DNA of 6,607 nt from Candidatus Bathyarchaeota archaeon (GCA_030671315.1 DAOUZW010000063.1:1-6607); one strand, 5' to 3'; counted from the first letter of the stretch, positions 1 through 6,063 are shown. Notes: generated by a model not told the origin, from the letters alone. Translations and numbers: made by a program.

Positions 1-48
1 TCATTGGCTTATTTGATTTGTGAGATTTGATGACTTCATATACGATGT

Positions 49-61
49 AGAAAGTTATATG
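49..61 (+). promoter_or_regulatory. Probable TATA-box promoter of pheA
   Basis: An A+T-rich TATA-like element (TTATAT at 55-60) follows a purine-rich stretch (GAAAG at 49-53) that could act as the TFB-recognition element. Archaeal transcription usually starts about 25-27 nt downstream of the TATA centre, which falls at or next to the ATG at 82. That suggests a leaderless pheA transcript. There is no Shine-Dalgarno sequence ahead of either candidate ATG, which agrees. This is inferred from spacing only. Confidence 0.45.
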
Positions 62-81
62 ATCTGTATGGCGAAATGATA

Positions 82-912
82 ATGGCCACTAAGGTAAAAG
101 TTGCATATCTTGGTCCAAAAGGGACTTTTACTGAACAGGCAGCAAGATCATATTTCTTAGATAATTATGAATTCATTGAGTATCGGGATATTCCTGAAGT
201 ATTTACAGCAATTTCCTCAGGTTTTGTTAAATTCGGAGTGGTTCCAATTGAAAATTCAATTGAAGGGTCTGTCAACATTGCTCTAGATCTTCTTTTTGAA
301 TCAGACTTTAAAGTCTCAGGAGAGATTGAGCAAAGGATAATTCAGAACCTTATCTCAGAAGACGATGTGGACCTAGCTAATGTAAAAAAAGTAATATCAC
401 ATCCACAGGCTATAGCCCAATGTAGAAATTTTCTAAAATTAAAACTTCCAAAATCAGAGAGAATAGAAGTCGCTAGTACATCTGCAGCTGTAAAAACTGT
501 AAAAGGAAGTACTGATATGGCTGCGATTGGAAGCGAACTTGCCGCCAAAAGCTACAAAATGAAAATATTGTGCCCAGGAATAGAAGATAATCCCAATAAC
601 TCCACTCGATTCTTTGTATTAAGCCAACAAGAACCTGCTCCAACTGGTAATGATAAAACAACAATAATCTTCTCAGTTAAACATGCTCCAGGAGCACTCT
701 ATGACACTCTTGGAGTTTTTGCAAGTAGAGACATTAATTTGACAAAGATAGAATCGAGGCCAACTCGTAAAAAACCTTGGGAATATGTTTTCTACTGTGG
801 CTTTGAGGGTCATAAAGATGAAAGTCTGATCCAAGAAGTTATGAGTGAATTAAAAGATAAAACAAAGTTCCTAAAGGTGTTAGGATCATATCCAAAGGCT
901 AAGATGACATAA
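82..912 (+). CDS. pheA: Prephenate dehydratase with C-terminal ACT domain
   Basis: Predicted to convert prephenate to phenylpyruvate (EC 4.2.1.51), the committed step of phenylalanine synthesis, in the cytoplasm. From the ATG at 82 it is 276 aa, normal for a monofunctional enzyme with no fused chorismate mutase. The catalytic region (about residues 5-183) shows GPKGTFTEQAA at 11-21, VPIENSIEGS from 54, SHPQAIAQC, and the TRF motif at 175-177 whose Thr is essential in this family. The regulatory ACT domain (about 190-270) has GALY (204-207) and ESRP (224-227), the phenylalanine-binding motifs, so feedback inhibition by phenylalanine is expected. An in-frame ATG at 76 would add two residues. 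I prefer 82 because it fits the spacing from the TATA box and leaderless initiation. No other aromatic-pathway gene is visible; the next gene is convergent, so pheA looks monocistronic at its 3' side. Confidence 0.95.
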   Translation: MATKVKVAYLGPKGTFTEQAARSYFLDNYEFIEYRDIPEVFTAISSGFVKFGVVPIENSIEGSVNIALDLLFESDFKVSGEIEQRIIQNLISEDDVDLANVKKVISHPQAIAQCRNFLKLKLPKSERIEVASTSAAVKTVKGSTDMAAIGSELAAKSYKMKILCPGIEDNPNNSTRFFVLSQQEPAPTGNDKTTIIFSVKHAPGALYDTLGVFASRDINLTKIESRPTRKKPWEYVFYCGFEGHKDESLIQEVMSELKDKTKFLKVLGSYPKAKMT

Positions 913-951
913 CGTGCTTTGGATTTAACTAAACGTCATTAAGTGACATTC

Positions 952-1368
952 TTATCTCCGTCGTGTAACCTTCTGAACTGCTATTTGGCCCTGTTGTGGT
1001 TCTTCAGAGTATAATCTTATGCATTCGCCCCTTCTAGCATGAATTATCGAAACGAACCTTCGCTGATGATTAAGCTTGGTCCTGTAACTGGATTTTAATG
1101 GAATAATTCTTTTTCCATCAGAATCTAGACCAGTTTTCAAGATACGGTAACGACCAGGAACAATAAGGAGAGGAGTAGGTAAGATAAGAACTGCAAGTAT
1201 GAGGAAACTTATCATTGATATTAAAATGCTGCCAGAAAGAAATAAAACGGAAAATAGAATCGCGAAGTCAAGCAGGAAAATCAATATTGCTCTATAGATA
1301 CGCATATTTCGGTCAGCATTTTTGAGCGAACTTGAATTAGTCTCATATAATATCTCATTATCAGCCAT
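952..1368 (-). CDS. Small two-helix membrane protein of unknown function
   Basis: A 138-aa protein I do not recognise. Residues 1-25 are polar. Two strongly hydrophobic segments (about 26-46 and 48-70) are joined by a very short turn around SGS (45-47), forming a tight helical hairpin. Positive residues flank both outer ends (R20, R23, R26; R73, R75, K78), which predicts both termini in the cytoplasm. Residues 72-138 are a basic soluble tail starting GRYRILKTG. Its alternating hydrophobic pattern (RIIPL, RFVSII, CIRLY) looks beta-rich and is somewhat reminiscent of bacterial PH-like domains that follow paired helices, but this is a guess. It is a real gene rather than a shadow: no coding frame lies opposite, a good ribosome binding site precedes the ATG, and the protein has a sensible membrane topology. 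It is convergent with pheA (39 nt between stops) and divergent from rps15. The C-terminus ends in TRRR. Confidence 0.75.
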   Translation of the reverse strand: MADNEILYETNSSSLKNADRNMRIYRAILIFLLDFAILFSVLFLSGSILISMISFLILAVLILPTPLLIVPGRYRILKTGLDSDGKRIIPLKSSYRTKLNHQRRFVSIIHARRGECIRLYSEEPQQGQIAVQKVTRRR

Positions 1369-1379
1369 TCTCTATTAAT

Positions 1380-1385
1380 CTCCTC
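1380..1385 (-). promoter_or_regulatory. Shine-Dalgarno site of the membrane-protein gene
   Basis: On the minus strand the sequence reads GAGGAG, complementary to the archaeal 16S rRNA 3' end, and lies 11 nt before the ATG (minus-strand start at 1368). This supports that start codon and the reality of the gene. Confidence 0.6.
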
Positions 1386-1420
1386 TTTCTATTCATTCTT
1401 ATTTTTTTGATCGAAATTAA

Positions 1421-1430
1421 GTTATATGAT
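1421..1430 (-). promoter_or_regulatory. Possible TATA box for the minus-strand membrane-protein gene
   Basis: On the minus strand this reads ATCATATAAC, a TATA-like element about 55 nt before the start codon. Transcription would begin near 1398, giving an untranslated leader of about 30 nt that includes the GAGGAG ribosome binding site. The surrounding DNA is generally A+T-rich, so the call is weak. Confidence 0.3.
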
Positions 1431-1515
1431 TCAAATTCTACTCTCTTTAGATGTTCCGTTTTAATATTGAGAATAATGTTGTTGGGATATTCTTTTTTTA
1501 TTATGCCTAGACAGA

Positions 1516-1523
1516 TTTAAATA
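1516..1523 (+). promoter_or_regulatory. Probable TATA box driving the rps15 cluster
   Basis: TTTAAATA is a near-consensus archaeal TATA box. A start about 25 nt downstream, around 1545, would leave a leader of roughly 30 nt before the rps15 TTG. It is the only good TATA-like element close upstream of the cluster, whose downstream genes are too tightly packed to need their own promoters. Confidence 0.5.
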
Positions 1524-1576
1524 AGGTTCAGCATTTCTAACAGCGAGAAATCAAATAACAGGAACGGTTACTAAAC

Positions 1577-2026
1577 TTGGCTAAGCTATTCACAAGAAGA
1601 CGTGGGAGATCAGGATCCACAAGACCAGTCAGTAAAAAATTGCCAAGTTGGTGTAAATATAGAGAAGAAGAGGTTGAACCTATAATAGTAAATCTCTCTA
1701 AGCAGGGAAATAGTCAAAGCAGTATTGGTTCTACTCTGCGGGATAAATATGGAATCCCTCTCACTAAATCGATTACAGGTGAGAAAATTGGAAAGATGCT
1801 TTCAAAGGCGAAACTAGCTCCTGATATTCCAGAAGATCTTAGAGTCCTTCTTGATAAGGCAGTAGCCTTGGCTAAACATCTACAACGTAATAGACAGGAT
1901 TACGTAAATAAACATGCGCTGGCCCTCGTTGAATCAAAGGTACACAGGCTAGGGAATTACTATAAATCTCGAGGCGTCTTACCTGCAGATTGGAAATACA
2001 AACCGGTTTCAGCATCCGTTGACTAG
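1577..2026 (+). CDS. rps15: 30S ribosomal protein S15 (uS15), archaeal type
   Basis: Small-subunit ribosomal protein that binds the central domain of 16S rRNA. At 149 aa it has the archaeal/eukaryal architecture: an N-terminal extension of about 60 residues (RGRSGSTRP at 9-17, then a Trp at 25) and IGSTLRDKYGIP at 50-61, followed by the S15 core ending in LVESKVHRLGNYYK and LPADWKY (135-141). The start is TTG. An in-frame TAA lies at 1556-1558 with no ATG or GTG before the TTG at 1577, and the next residues MAKLFTRRRG match the expected N-terminus of the family. A weak AGGA at 1560-1563 is the only ribosome binding candidate and is rather far away (13 nt). It is the first gene of the cluster; the DHH nuclease gene starts 2 nt after its TAG stop. 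Confidence 0.96.
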   Translation: MAKLFTRRRGRSGSTRPVSKKLPSWCKYREEEVEPIIVNLSKQGNSQSSIGSTLRDKYGIPLTKSITGEKIGKMLSKAKLAPDIPEDLRVLLDKAVALAKHLQRNRQDYVNKHALALVESKVHRLGNYYKSRGVLPADWKYKPVSASVD

Positions 2027-2028
2027 TA

Positions 2029-3459
2029 ATGCATGAAACTTATCAAAAGTTTAGTATTCAAGCTAAATCTGCTGCCGAAGAAATTCTCGATTGCATCGCG
2101 AATAATTCACACTTTACTATTAATTGTCATTATGATGCAGATGGAATAACTGCTGCAGGAATTATTGCTAAATCTCTGAGCCGACAAAATGCGAATTTTC
2201 ATCTGAAACTCGTTAAACAGATGGACCAAGAAATTGTCGATACTCTATCAGATTCGATTTATGATACTATAATCTTAGGAGATATTGGCAGTGGTTATCT
2301 GTATTTACTGAAAAATATAAAAAAATCAAAAAAAATATTCATATTAGATCATCACCAAATCAATGGAGATGTAAACGAAGAAATAACCCAAGTTAATCCT
2401 CATTTACATGGAATTGATGGGGGGAAGGAGATCAGTGGGGCAGGTGTTACATATTTTGTTGCAAAGTCACTAGATGAGAAGAATATCGATTTATCGCCTT
2501 TAGCGGTTGTCGGTGCTGTCGCTGATATGCAGGATAAGAATGAGAAGAGAGAACTCAATAGTCTAAACTCACTTATAGTAAATGATGCAATTGAAGCAGG
2601 CCTTCTTAAGGCAGAAAGAGACTTAATCATATATGGAAGAGAAACAAGACCAATTCACAAAGCTTTATCCCATACAATGAATCCTTTCCTGCCGGGCCTG
2701 AGTGGTCAGGAAGACAATTGTTTTGCCCTTCTTTCATCATTATCGATTCCAATAAAGGATGGTGACCGATGGAGAACTATAGTTGAACTCTCAAATGATG
2801 AAAAGAAAAAAATTTTCTCTGCGATAGTTGAACATATGACTTCGAAAGAGGTCTCGGCATCTCCCGTAATGACTCTAATAGGAACGGTTTATACGCTTAT
2901 CAACGAAGACATGTGGACTTCTACACGTGATGCTAGAGAATATGCAACTTTACTCAATGCCTGTGGAAGAATGGATAGACCCTCTCTCGGGGTCGCAATT
3001 TGCATGGGTGAACGTGGATCAACTGTAAAGGAGGTAGCAAATCTCCTTTCAGAACATAGAAAATCTCTGGCCAGTTATATTTCATTGATAACTGAAAAAC
3101 CTGAAAATATTGAGAGATATGAACACCTGGCAATAATACATAGCGAAGAATTTCTTAATGAAAATATGACTGGGGCTATCTCATCATTACTATCATCGTC
3201 TGAAACTTTTGAAAAGAACAAAGTGATAATTGTACTGGCCAAGACCAAGAACGGTGAGATCAAACTCTCGGCTAGAGGCACAGATGAATTGATAGAAAAA
3301 GGCTTGAATTTGGGTATAATTTTGCAAACTCTTGCCAAGCGATATAACGGAAACGGAGGCGGTCATAAAATCGCTGCTGGAGCCCAAATCCCAGAATCTA
3401 ACCAAGAAAATTTCCTTAGTGATCTAAAAAATGAAATATCTAGGGCCTTATCGGAATGA
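2029..3459 (+). CDS. Archaeal RecJ/GAN-like DHH-family single-strand nuclease
   Basis: A 476-aa DHH/DHHA1 phosphoesterase. Metal-binding motifs visible are HYDADG (34-39), Asp85 in ILGDIGSG, the signature DHH at 107-109 within LDHHQ, and Asp166 in GAVADMQD. The C-terminal DHHA1 domain has the glycine-rich GNGGGH at 441-446, which binds the nucleic-acid substrate. All catalytic positions appear intact, so this is an active Mn/Mg-dependent nuclease rather than a Cdc45-like degenerate copy. In archaea the gene next to rps15 is typically the RecJ homologue, some members of which (GAN) associate with the GINS replication complex. DNA replication or repair is the likely role, but RNA exonuclease activity is also known in the family. 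The ATG at 2029 lies 2 nt after the rps15 stop with no Shine-Dalgarno sequence, suggesting coupled translation. Its TGA overlaps the pcc1 ATG (ATGA, 3456-3459). Confidence 0.9.
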   Translation: MHETYQKFSIQAKSAAEEILDCIANNSHFTINCHYDADGITAAGIIAKSLSRQNANFHLKLVKQMDQEIVDTLSDSIYDTIILGDIGSGYLYLLKNIKKSKKIFILDHHQINGDVNEEITQVNPHLHGIDGGKEISGAGVTYFVAKSLDEKNIDLSPLAVVGAVADMQDKNEKRELNSLNSLIVNDAIEAGLLKAERDLIIYGRETRPIHKALSHTMNPFLPGLSGQEDNCFALLSSLSIPIKDGDRWRTIVELSNDEKKKIFSAIVEHMTSKEVSASPVMTLIGTVYTLINEDMWTSTRDAREYATLLNACGRMDRPSLGVAICMGERGSTVKEVANLLSEHRKSLASYISLITEKPENIERYEHLAIIHSEEFLNENMTGAISSLLSSSETFEKNKVIIVLAKTKNGEIKLSARGTDELIEKGLNLGIILQTLAKRYNGNGGGHKIAAGAQIPESNQENFLSDLKNEISRALSE

Positions 3460-3707
3460 GAATTACAATAAAAATTCGACATGCAAGTCGCAAATTTGCA
3501 GAATCTGTAGCGAAGTCAGTAAGTCCAGATAATCTTAAAGCACCACGGAATGTTATTGTGAAAACTCGAGCAAAAGGAAATATCACTACTTCAATAGTAA
3601 AATGTGAACGGCTTGAAACATTCATAACTACTATTGATGACTTACTCTTATGCATGGATGCCGCGCAAAAGACTTTGGAGGAAGTTAAATCTGACAGAAG
3701 AACTTAG
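3456..3707 (+). CDS. pcc1: KEOPS complex subunit Pcc1
   Basis: An 83-aa protein of the Pcc1/CTAG family, the dimerising subunit of the KEOPS complex (Kae1, Bud32, Cgi121, Pcc1) that makes N6-threonylcarbamoyladenosine at position 37 of ANN-decoding tRNAs. The sequence shows the two-part fold expected: an N-terminal strand and helix (MRITIK, then SPDN at 23-26) followed by strands around NVIVKTRA and a C-terminal helix (LETFITTIDDLLLCMDAA) on which dimerisation and Kae1 contact depend in known structures. Length is typical (about 75-90 aa). The start codon overlaps the stop of the upstream nuclease gene as ATGA, so translation is probably coupled. The other KEOPS genes are not in this window. 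Its adjacency to rps15, the RecJ-like nuclease and rps3ae agrees with the archaeal gene order I know for pcc1. Confidence 0.85.
   Translation: MRITIKIRHASRKFAESVAKSVSPDNLKAPRNVIVKTRAKGNITTSIVKCERLETFITTIDDLLLCMDAAQKTLEEVKSDRRT
3677..3681 (+). promoter_or_regulatory. GGAGG Shine-Dalgarno-like site inside the 3' end of pcc1
   Basis: A full GGAGG lies in the last codons of pcc1. It sits 9 nt before a CTG (3691) that is in frame with serS, but 27 nt before the serS ATG at 3709. It may load ribosomes for serS, initiating at CTG or by a longer reach, or it may be only the coincidence of Leu-Glu-Glu codons. Confidence 0.3.
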
Positions 3708-3708
3708 A

Positions 3709-5265
3709 ATGTATGCAGATATCATAATTGGATTCAGCAAGGATATCACTGAAGCTAGAGATTCTATTAAAAATGCGATTGAAGAAGCGAATAATACGAT
3801 AATGGTAAAAGGTATCTCTAATGGTCAAGAAAACGAAGCTGCCAGAGTAACCAAATGGGAAATCCAAGATAAAATTTTAAAGTTAAGTATTGAATCTGGT
3901 ACTCTTGTGAGAGCAACTACTGCAGCTTTAAGACTGAATAAACATTTAACGAATATTCTTGGAAAAGAATTTAAAATTGGGTTAAGAGAACTAAGGGCTG
4001 AGTGTATAGAATTTTCTATACAAAGTAAATACGAATTAGATGAGGAGCTCACAGCAAGAATTACTGCCATTCCAAACATAATAGATGCAGAATATGAGTC
4101 TGGTCGTATCAATGTAAAGATAGATGAAATGACTGAACATGACCTAAAAAATAACGTTCCTGATAGGCTGGTAAGTAGAGTCAAAGATATATTGGCCAAA
4201 GCCGGGAAACATGCTGCAATAGCTGAAGATGTTCTAATTGTCAAGAAAGGTACAACAAAGCAAGCTAAATTCAACAAAGATCCAGTGCAATTAGCTTTAG
4301 AACTTGGATGGGTCAAGGAATTTCCAGGAAGAGGACAATGGATCTATACGACGCCTTATACTCAATTATTTGAAATTATCAAAAGAATTCTAATCGAGGA
4401 AGTAGCAGAAAATTTAGATTTTCAACCTTTCATGCTCCCAAAACTCATTCCATTAGAAGTAATGAAGAAAATGCCAGGTTATCTGGATGATATTCCAGAA
4501 GGAATGTATTACTGTTTTCCACCCCCCAGAGATCCTAATGCTTTCAGTGATTTCAAGGAAAAACTGAAAATAACGAAAGAGATCTCTAAAGAGACTTTGA
4601 AAAATGCGCTTAAAGATCCAGAGTATGTCCTTGCACCAGCCCAGTGTGAAGCATTTTGGCAATTTTATGGAAAAGAGACTCTAAGTCAAGATGATTTCCC
4701 CTTTAAACTCTATGATGCTTCAGGCTGGACCTATAGGTGGGAAGGTGGTGGTGTTGAAGGTATGGTTAGAATGCATGAATTCCAAAGAATAGAGCTAACA
4801 TATCTTGGAACACCAACACAGATAGTGGAGACTCGTGAGTTAATCTTAGATAGATGTATTCTTGTAGCCGATAAACTCCTCGATATGGAATGGAGAGTCA
4901 ATGCAGCACTTCCATTTTGGGCTAGAGCGGGATCAGCCGCTATAGATATTCAAAAAAGCGAAAATGTACCTGCATACGATTTAGAGATATATCTGCCATA
5001 TAGAGGTCCAAGAGATAAATCCGAATGGCTTGAGATTGGATCATGTTTTATTCACAAACTAAAATTTGTTGACAGTTTTAGTATCCGAGAGGTCAAGAAT
5101 AGAGAAACCTGGACAGGATGCACCGGTCTAGGTCTAACAAGATGGATAGCTGCTTTTCTAGCAACTCACGGATTTAAACCAGAAGAATGGCCAGAGAATA
5201 TCCAAAAGAAATTCAATAAGAACTACAAATTACCGACAAGTCTTATGTGGCCTCAGAAGAGATAA
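3709..5265 (+). CDS. serS: Seryl-tRNA synthetase, type 2 (methanogenic-type, zinc-dependent)
   Basis: Charges tRNA-Ser, and as a first step tRNA-Sec where present, with serine (EC 6.1.1.11). The 518-aa protein is the rare archaeal SerRS class, not the common bacterial/eukaryal type. An N-terminal tRNA-binding domain of about 170 residues is followed by a class II catalytic core. Cys313 (in APAQCEAF), Glu362 (in FQRIEL) and Cys471 (in WTGCTG) match in context and spacing the three active-site zinc ligands I recall for the Methanosarcina barkeri enzyme (Cys306, Glu355, Cys461). Motif 2 (HEFQRIEL) and motif 3 (GLGLTRW) are visible. The ATG at 3709 follows the pcc1 TAG (3705-3707) by 1 nt, consistent with termination-reinitiation. 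A CTG at 3691 behind GGAGG could add six residues. An upstream ATG at 3634 would lie inside pcc1 and add sequence unlike the family, so I reject it. The enzyme appears complete. Confidence 0.93.
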   Translation: MYADIIIGFSKDITEARDSIKNAIEEANNTIMVKGISNGQENEAARVTKWEIQDKILKLSIESGTLVRATTAALRLNKHLTNILGKEFKIGLRELRAECIEFSIQSKYELDEELTARITAIPNIIDAEYESGRINVKIDEMTEHDLKNNVPDRLVSRVKDILAKAGKHAAIAEDVLIVKKGTTKQAKFNKDPVQLALELGWVKEFPGRGQWIYTTPYTQLFEIIKRILIEEVAENLDFQPFMLPKLIPLEVMKKMPGYLDDIPEGMYYCFPPPRDPNAFSDFKEKLKITKEISKETLKNALKDPEYVLAPAQCEAFWQFYGKETLSQDDFPFKLYDASGWTYRWEGGGVEGMVRMHEFQRIELTYLGTPTQIVETRELILDRCILVADKLLDMEWRVNAALPFWARAGSAAIDIQKSENVPAYDLEIYLPYRGPRDKSEWLEIGSCFIHKLKFVDSFSIREVKNRETWTGCTGLGLTRWIAAFLATHGFKPEEWPENIQKKFNKNYKLPTSLMWPQKR

Positions 5266-5269
5266 TTGA

Positions 5270-5341
5270 ATGAAGATTACGTTTAAAAATACGTCCTCAA
5301 CTGATTTCATAATCGAAGAGGCTAAGAACAAATGGATGTAA
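5270..5341 (+). CDS. Possible small ORF 1 between serS and rps3ae (23 aa)
   Basis: An ATG 4 nt after the serS stop opens a 23-codon frame (MKITFKNTSSTDF..., ending NKWM) closed by TAA at 5339-5341. The TAA overlaps the next ATG (TAATG), the same tight packing as the real genes of this cluster. The first residues resemble the start of Pcc1 upstream (MRITIK versus MKITFK, then Ser, Phe and Ala-Lys at similar positions), so it could be the remnant of a Pcc1 paralogue. A chance match over so few residues is equally possible. No Shine-Dalgarno sequence is evident. It may be a coupled micro-ORF, a decayed gene or noncoding spacer. Confidence 0.25.
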   Translation: MKITFKNTSSTDFIIEEAKNKWM

Positions 5342-5412
5342 TGAAAATTCGAGTTCCAGCAAACATTTTAAGCACGGGTATGATAGTAGCTCGATCCAAT
5401 ATTGAGGTCTAA
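5341..5412 (+). CDS. Possible small ORF 2 directly before rps3ae (23 or 26 aa)
   Basis: An ATG overlapping the stop of the preceding small ORF opens a 23-codon frame (MKIRVPANILSTGMIV..., ending NIEV) that stops at TAA 5410-5412. An in-frame ATG at 5332 would give 26 aa. The frame is the same as rps3ae, separated from its TTG only by TAA-CGT, and its last codons contain the rps3ae ribosome binding site (GAGGT). Translation through it would therefore bring ribosomes exactly to the rps3ae start, as in translational coupling. I recognise no family, and a chance ORF is quite possible. Confidence 0.22.
   Translation: MKIRVPANILSTGMIVARSNIEV
5404..5408 (+). promoter_or_regulatory. Shine-Dalgarno site of rps3ae
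   Basis: GAGGT, complementary to the 16S rRNA 3' end, is 7 nt before the TTG at 5416. Good spacing supports the unusual TTG as the true start. Confidence 0.6.
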
Positions 5413-5415
5413 CGT

Positions 5416-6063
5416 TTGTCAAAAACTCAGAGAAGAATCCGGGACAAATGGCGAATGAAAGAATGGTACCAAGTATTTACGCCATCTTATTTTGGAGAAT
5501 TGAATATAGCAAACATTCCATGTGCAGATCCATCCCACTTGCCCGGAAGAGTTGTAGAAAGCACACTATATGAAATCACAGGAGATTTCTCTCATCAATC
5601 AATTAAACTCTATTTCCTGATAAAAGAAGTTCAGGGCGATAAAGTACAAACGATTCTCAAGAGTCATGAATATTCAGCAGATTATCTAAGAAGCCTGGTC
5701 CGTAGAGGGAGCTCCAGAATAGACGGTATCTTCAAAGTAACAACAAAGGATGGCTACACCACCAGAATATCGATCGCCGTATTCTCAAGAGGTAGAGTCA
5801 AGATAGCACAACAACATACTATCAGACAAATCATGAGAAAGGTAATCGAAGAGAAAGCCAAGAATCTGACGTACGATCAACTATGCCATGATATAGTTCT
5901 AGGAAGTGTAGCCAAGGCAGGTATAGGTTCTGACATTTTTAATCTTGCAAAAAAAATTAATCCCTTACGTCACGTCGGAGTTAGGAAATCTAAACTGCTA
6001 TCACTTCCTGAAGGTACAATCGGGACAGGGGTAATATTAACTCAGAAGGCGCAAACTGCTTAA
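5416..6063 (+). CDS. rps3ae: 30S ribosomal protein S3Ae (eS1)
   Basis: An archaeal/eukaryal-specific small-subunit ribosomal protein located near the mRNA exit side of the 30S platform. The 215-aa sequence is close to the usual archaeal length. The N-terminal block DKWRMKEWYQVFTP is typical, followed by VVESTLYEITGD, LRSLVRRGSSRIDGIFKVTTKDG and the C-terminal LRHVGVRKSKLL region. The start is TTG with GAGGT 7 nt upstream. The in-frame TAA at 5410-5412 rules out a longer product, and the next ATG codon (KWRM) would remove conserved residues. It is the last gene of the cluster and lies 150 nt after serS, the largest gap in it. A hairpin and T-rich tract follow the stop codon. Confidence 0.95.
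   Translation: MSKTQRRIRDKWRMKEWYQVFTPSYFGELNIANIPCADPSHLPGRVVESTLYEITGDFSHQSIKLYFLIKEVQGDKVQTILKSHEYSADYLRSLVRRGSSRIDGIFKVTTKDGYTTRISIAVFSRGRVKIAQQHTIRQIMRKVIEEKAKNLTYDQLCHDIVLGSVAKAGIGSDIFNLAKKINPLRHVGVRKSKLLSLPEGTIGTGVILTQKAQTA

Noticed and set aside
25..70. C/D-box-like TGATGA elements (also near 1064 and 6174)
   Set aside because: TGATGA occurs but no matching D box (CTGA) at C/D sRNA spacing was found, and one copy lies within a coding gene.
935..947. Inverted repeat GTCA-N5-TGAC between the convergent stops of pheA and the membrane gene
   Set aside because: Only 4 bp of stem with no clear T tract on either strand. It is too weak to call a bidirectional terminator.
1451..1510. 19-codon ORF in the intergenic region before rps15
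   Set aside because: It has no ribosome binding site, a run of Phe/Tyr codons caused by a T-rich tract, and ends just before the likely rps15 TATA box, so it would not be transcribed from that promoter.
1369..1576. Possible tRNA or other structured RNA in the divergent intergenic region
   Set aside because: No T-loop (GGTTCRA), acceptor pairing or other recognisable RNA fold was seen. The region looks like A+T-rich promoter DNA.
2400..3405. Several minus-strand open frames of 70-87 codons opposite the RecJ/GAN-like gene
   Set aside because: They are antisense shadows of a gene whose DHH and DHHA1 motifs are intact, with no independent coding signal.
3634..3708. Upstream ATG giving SerRS 25 extra N-terminal residues
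   Set aside because: This segment is fully inside pcc1 in another frame, encodes a Trp/Arg-rich stretch unlike SerRS, and later starts fit better.
3825..4316. Long minus-strand open frame (163 codons) opposite serS
   Set aside because: It lies entirely within the well-supported SerRS gene, has no recognisable family or ribosome binding site, and its Ser/Leu/Ile-rich composition is what the antisense of a Lys/Glu/Ile-rich gene gives.
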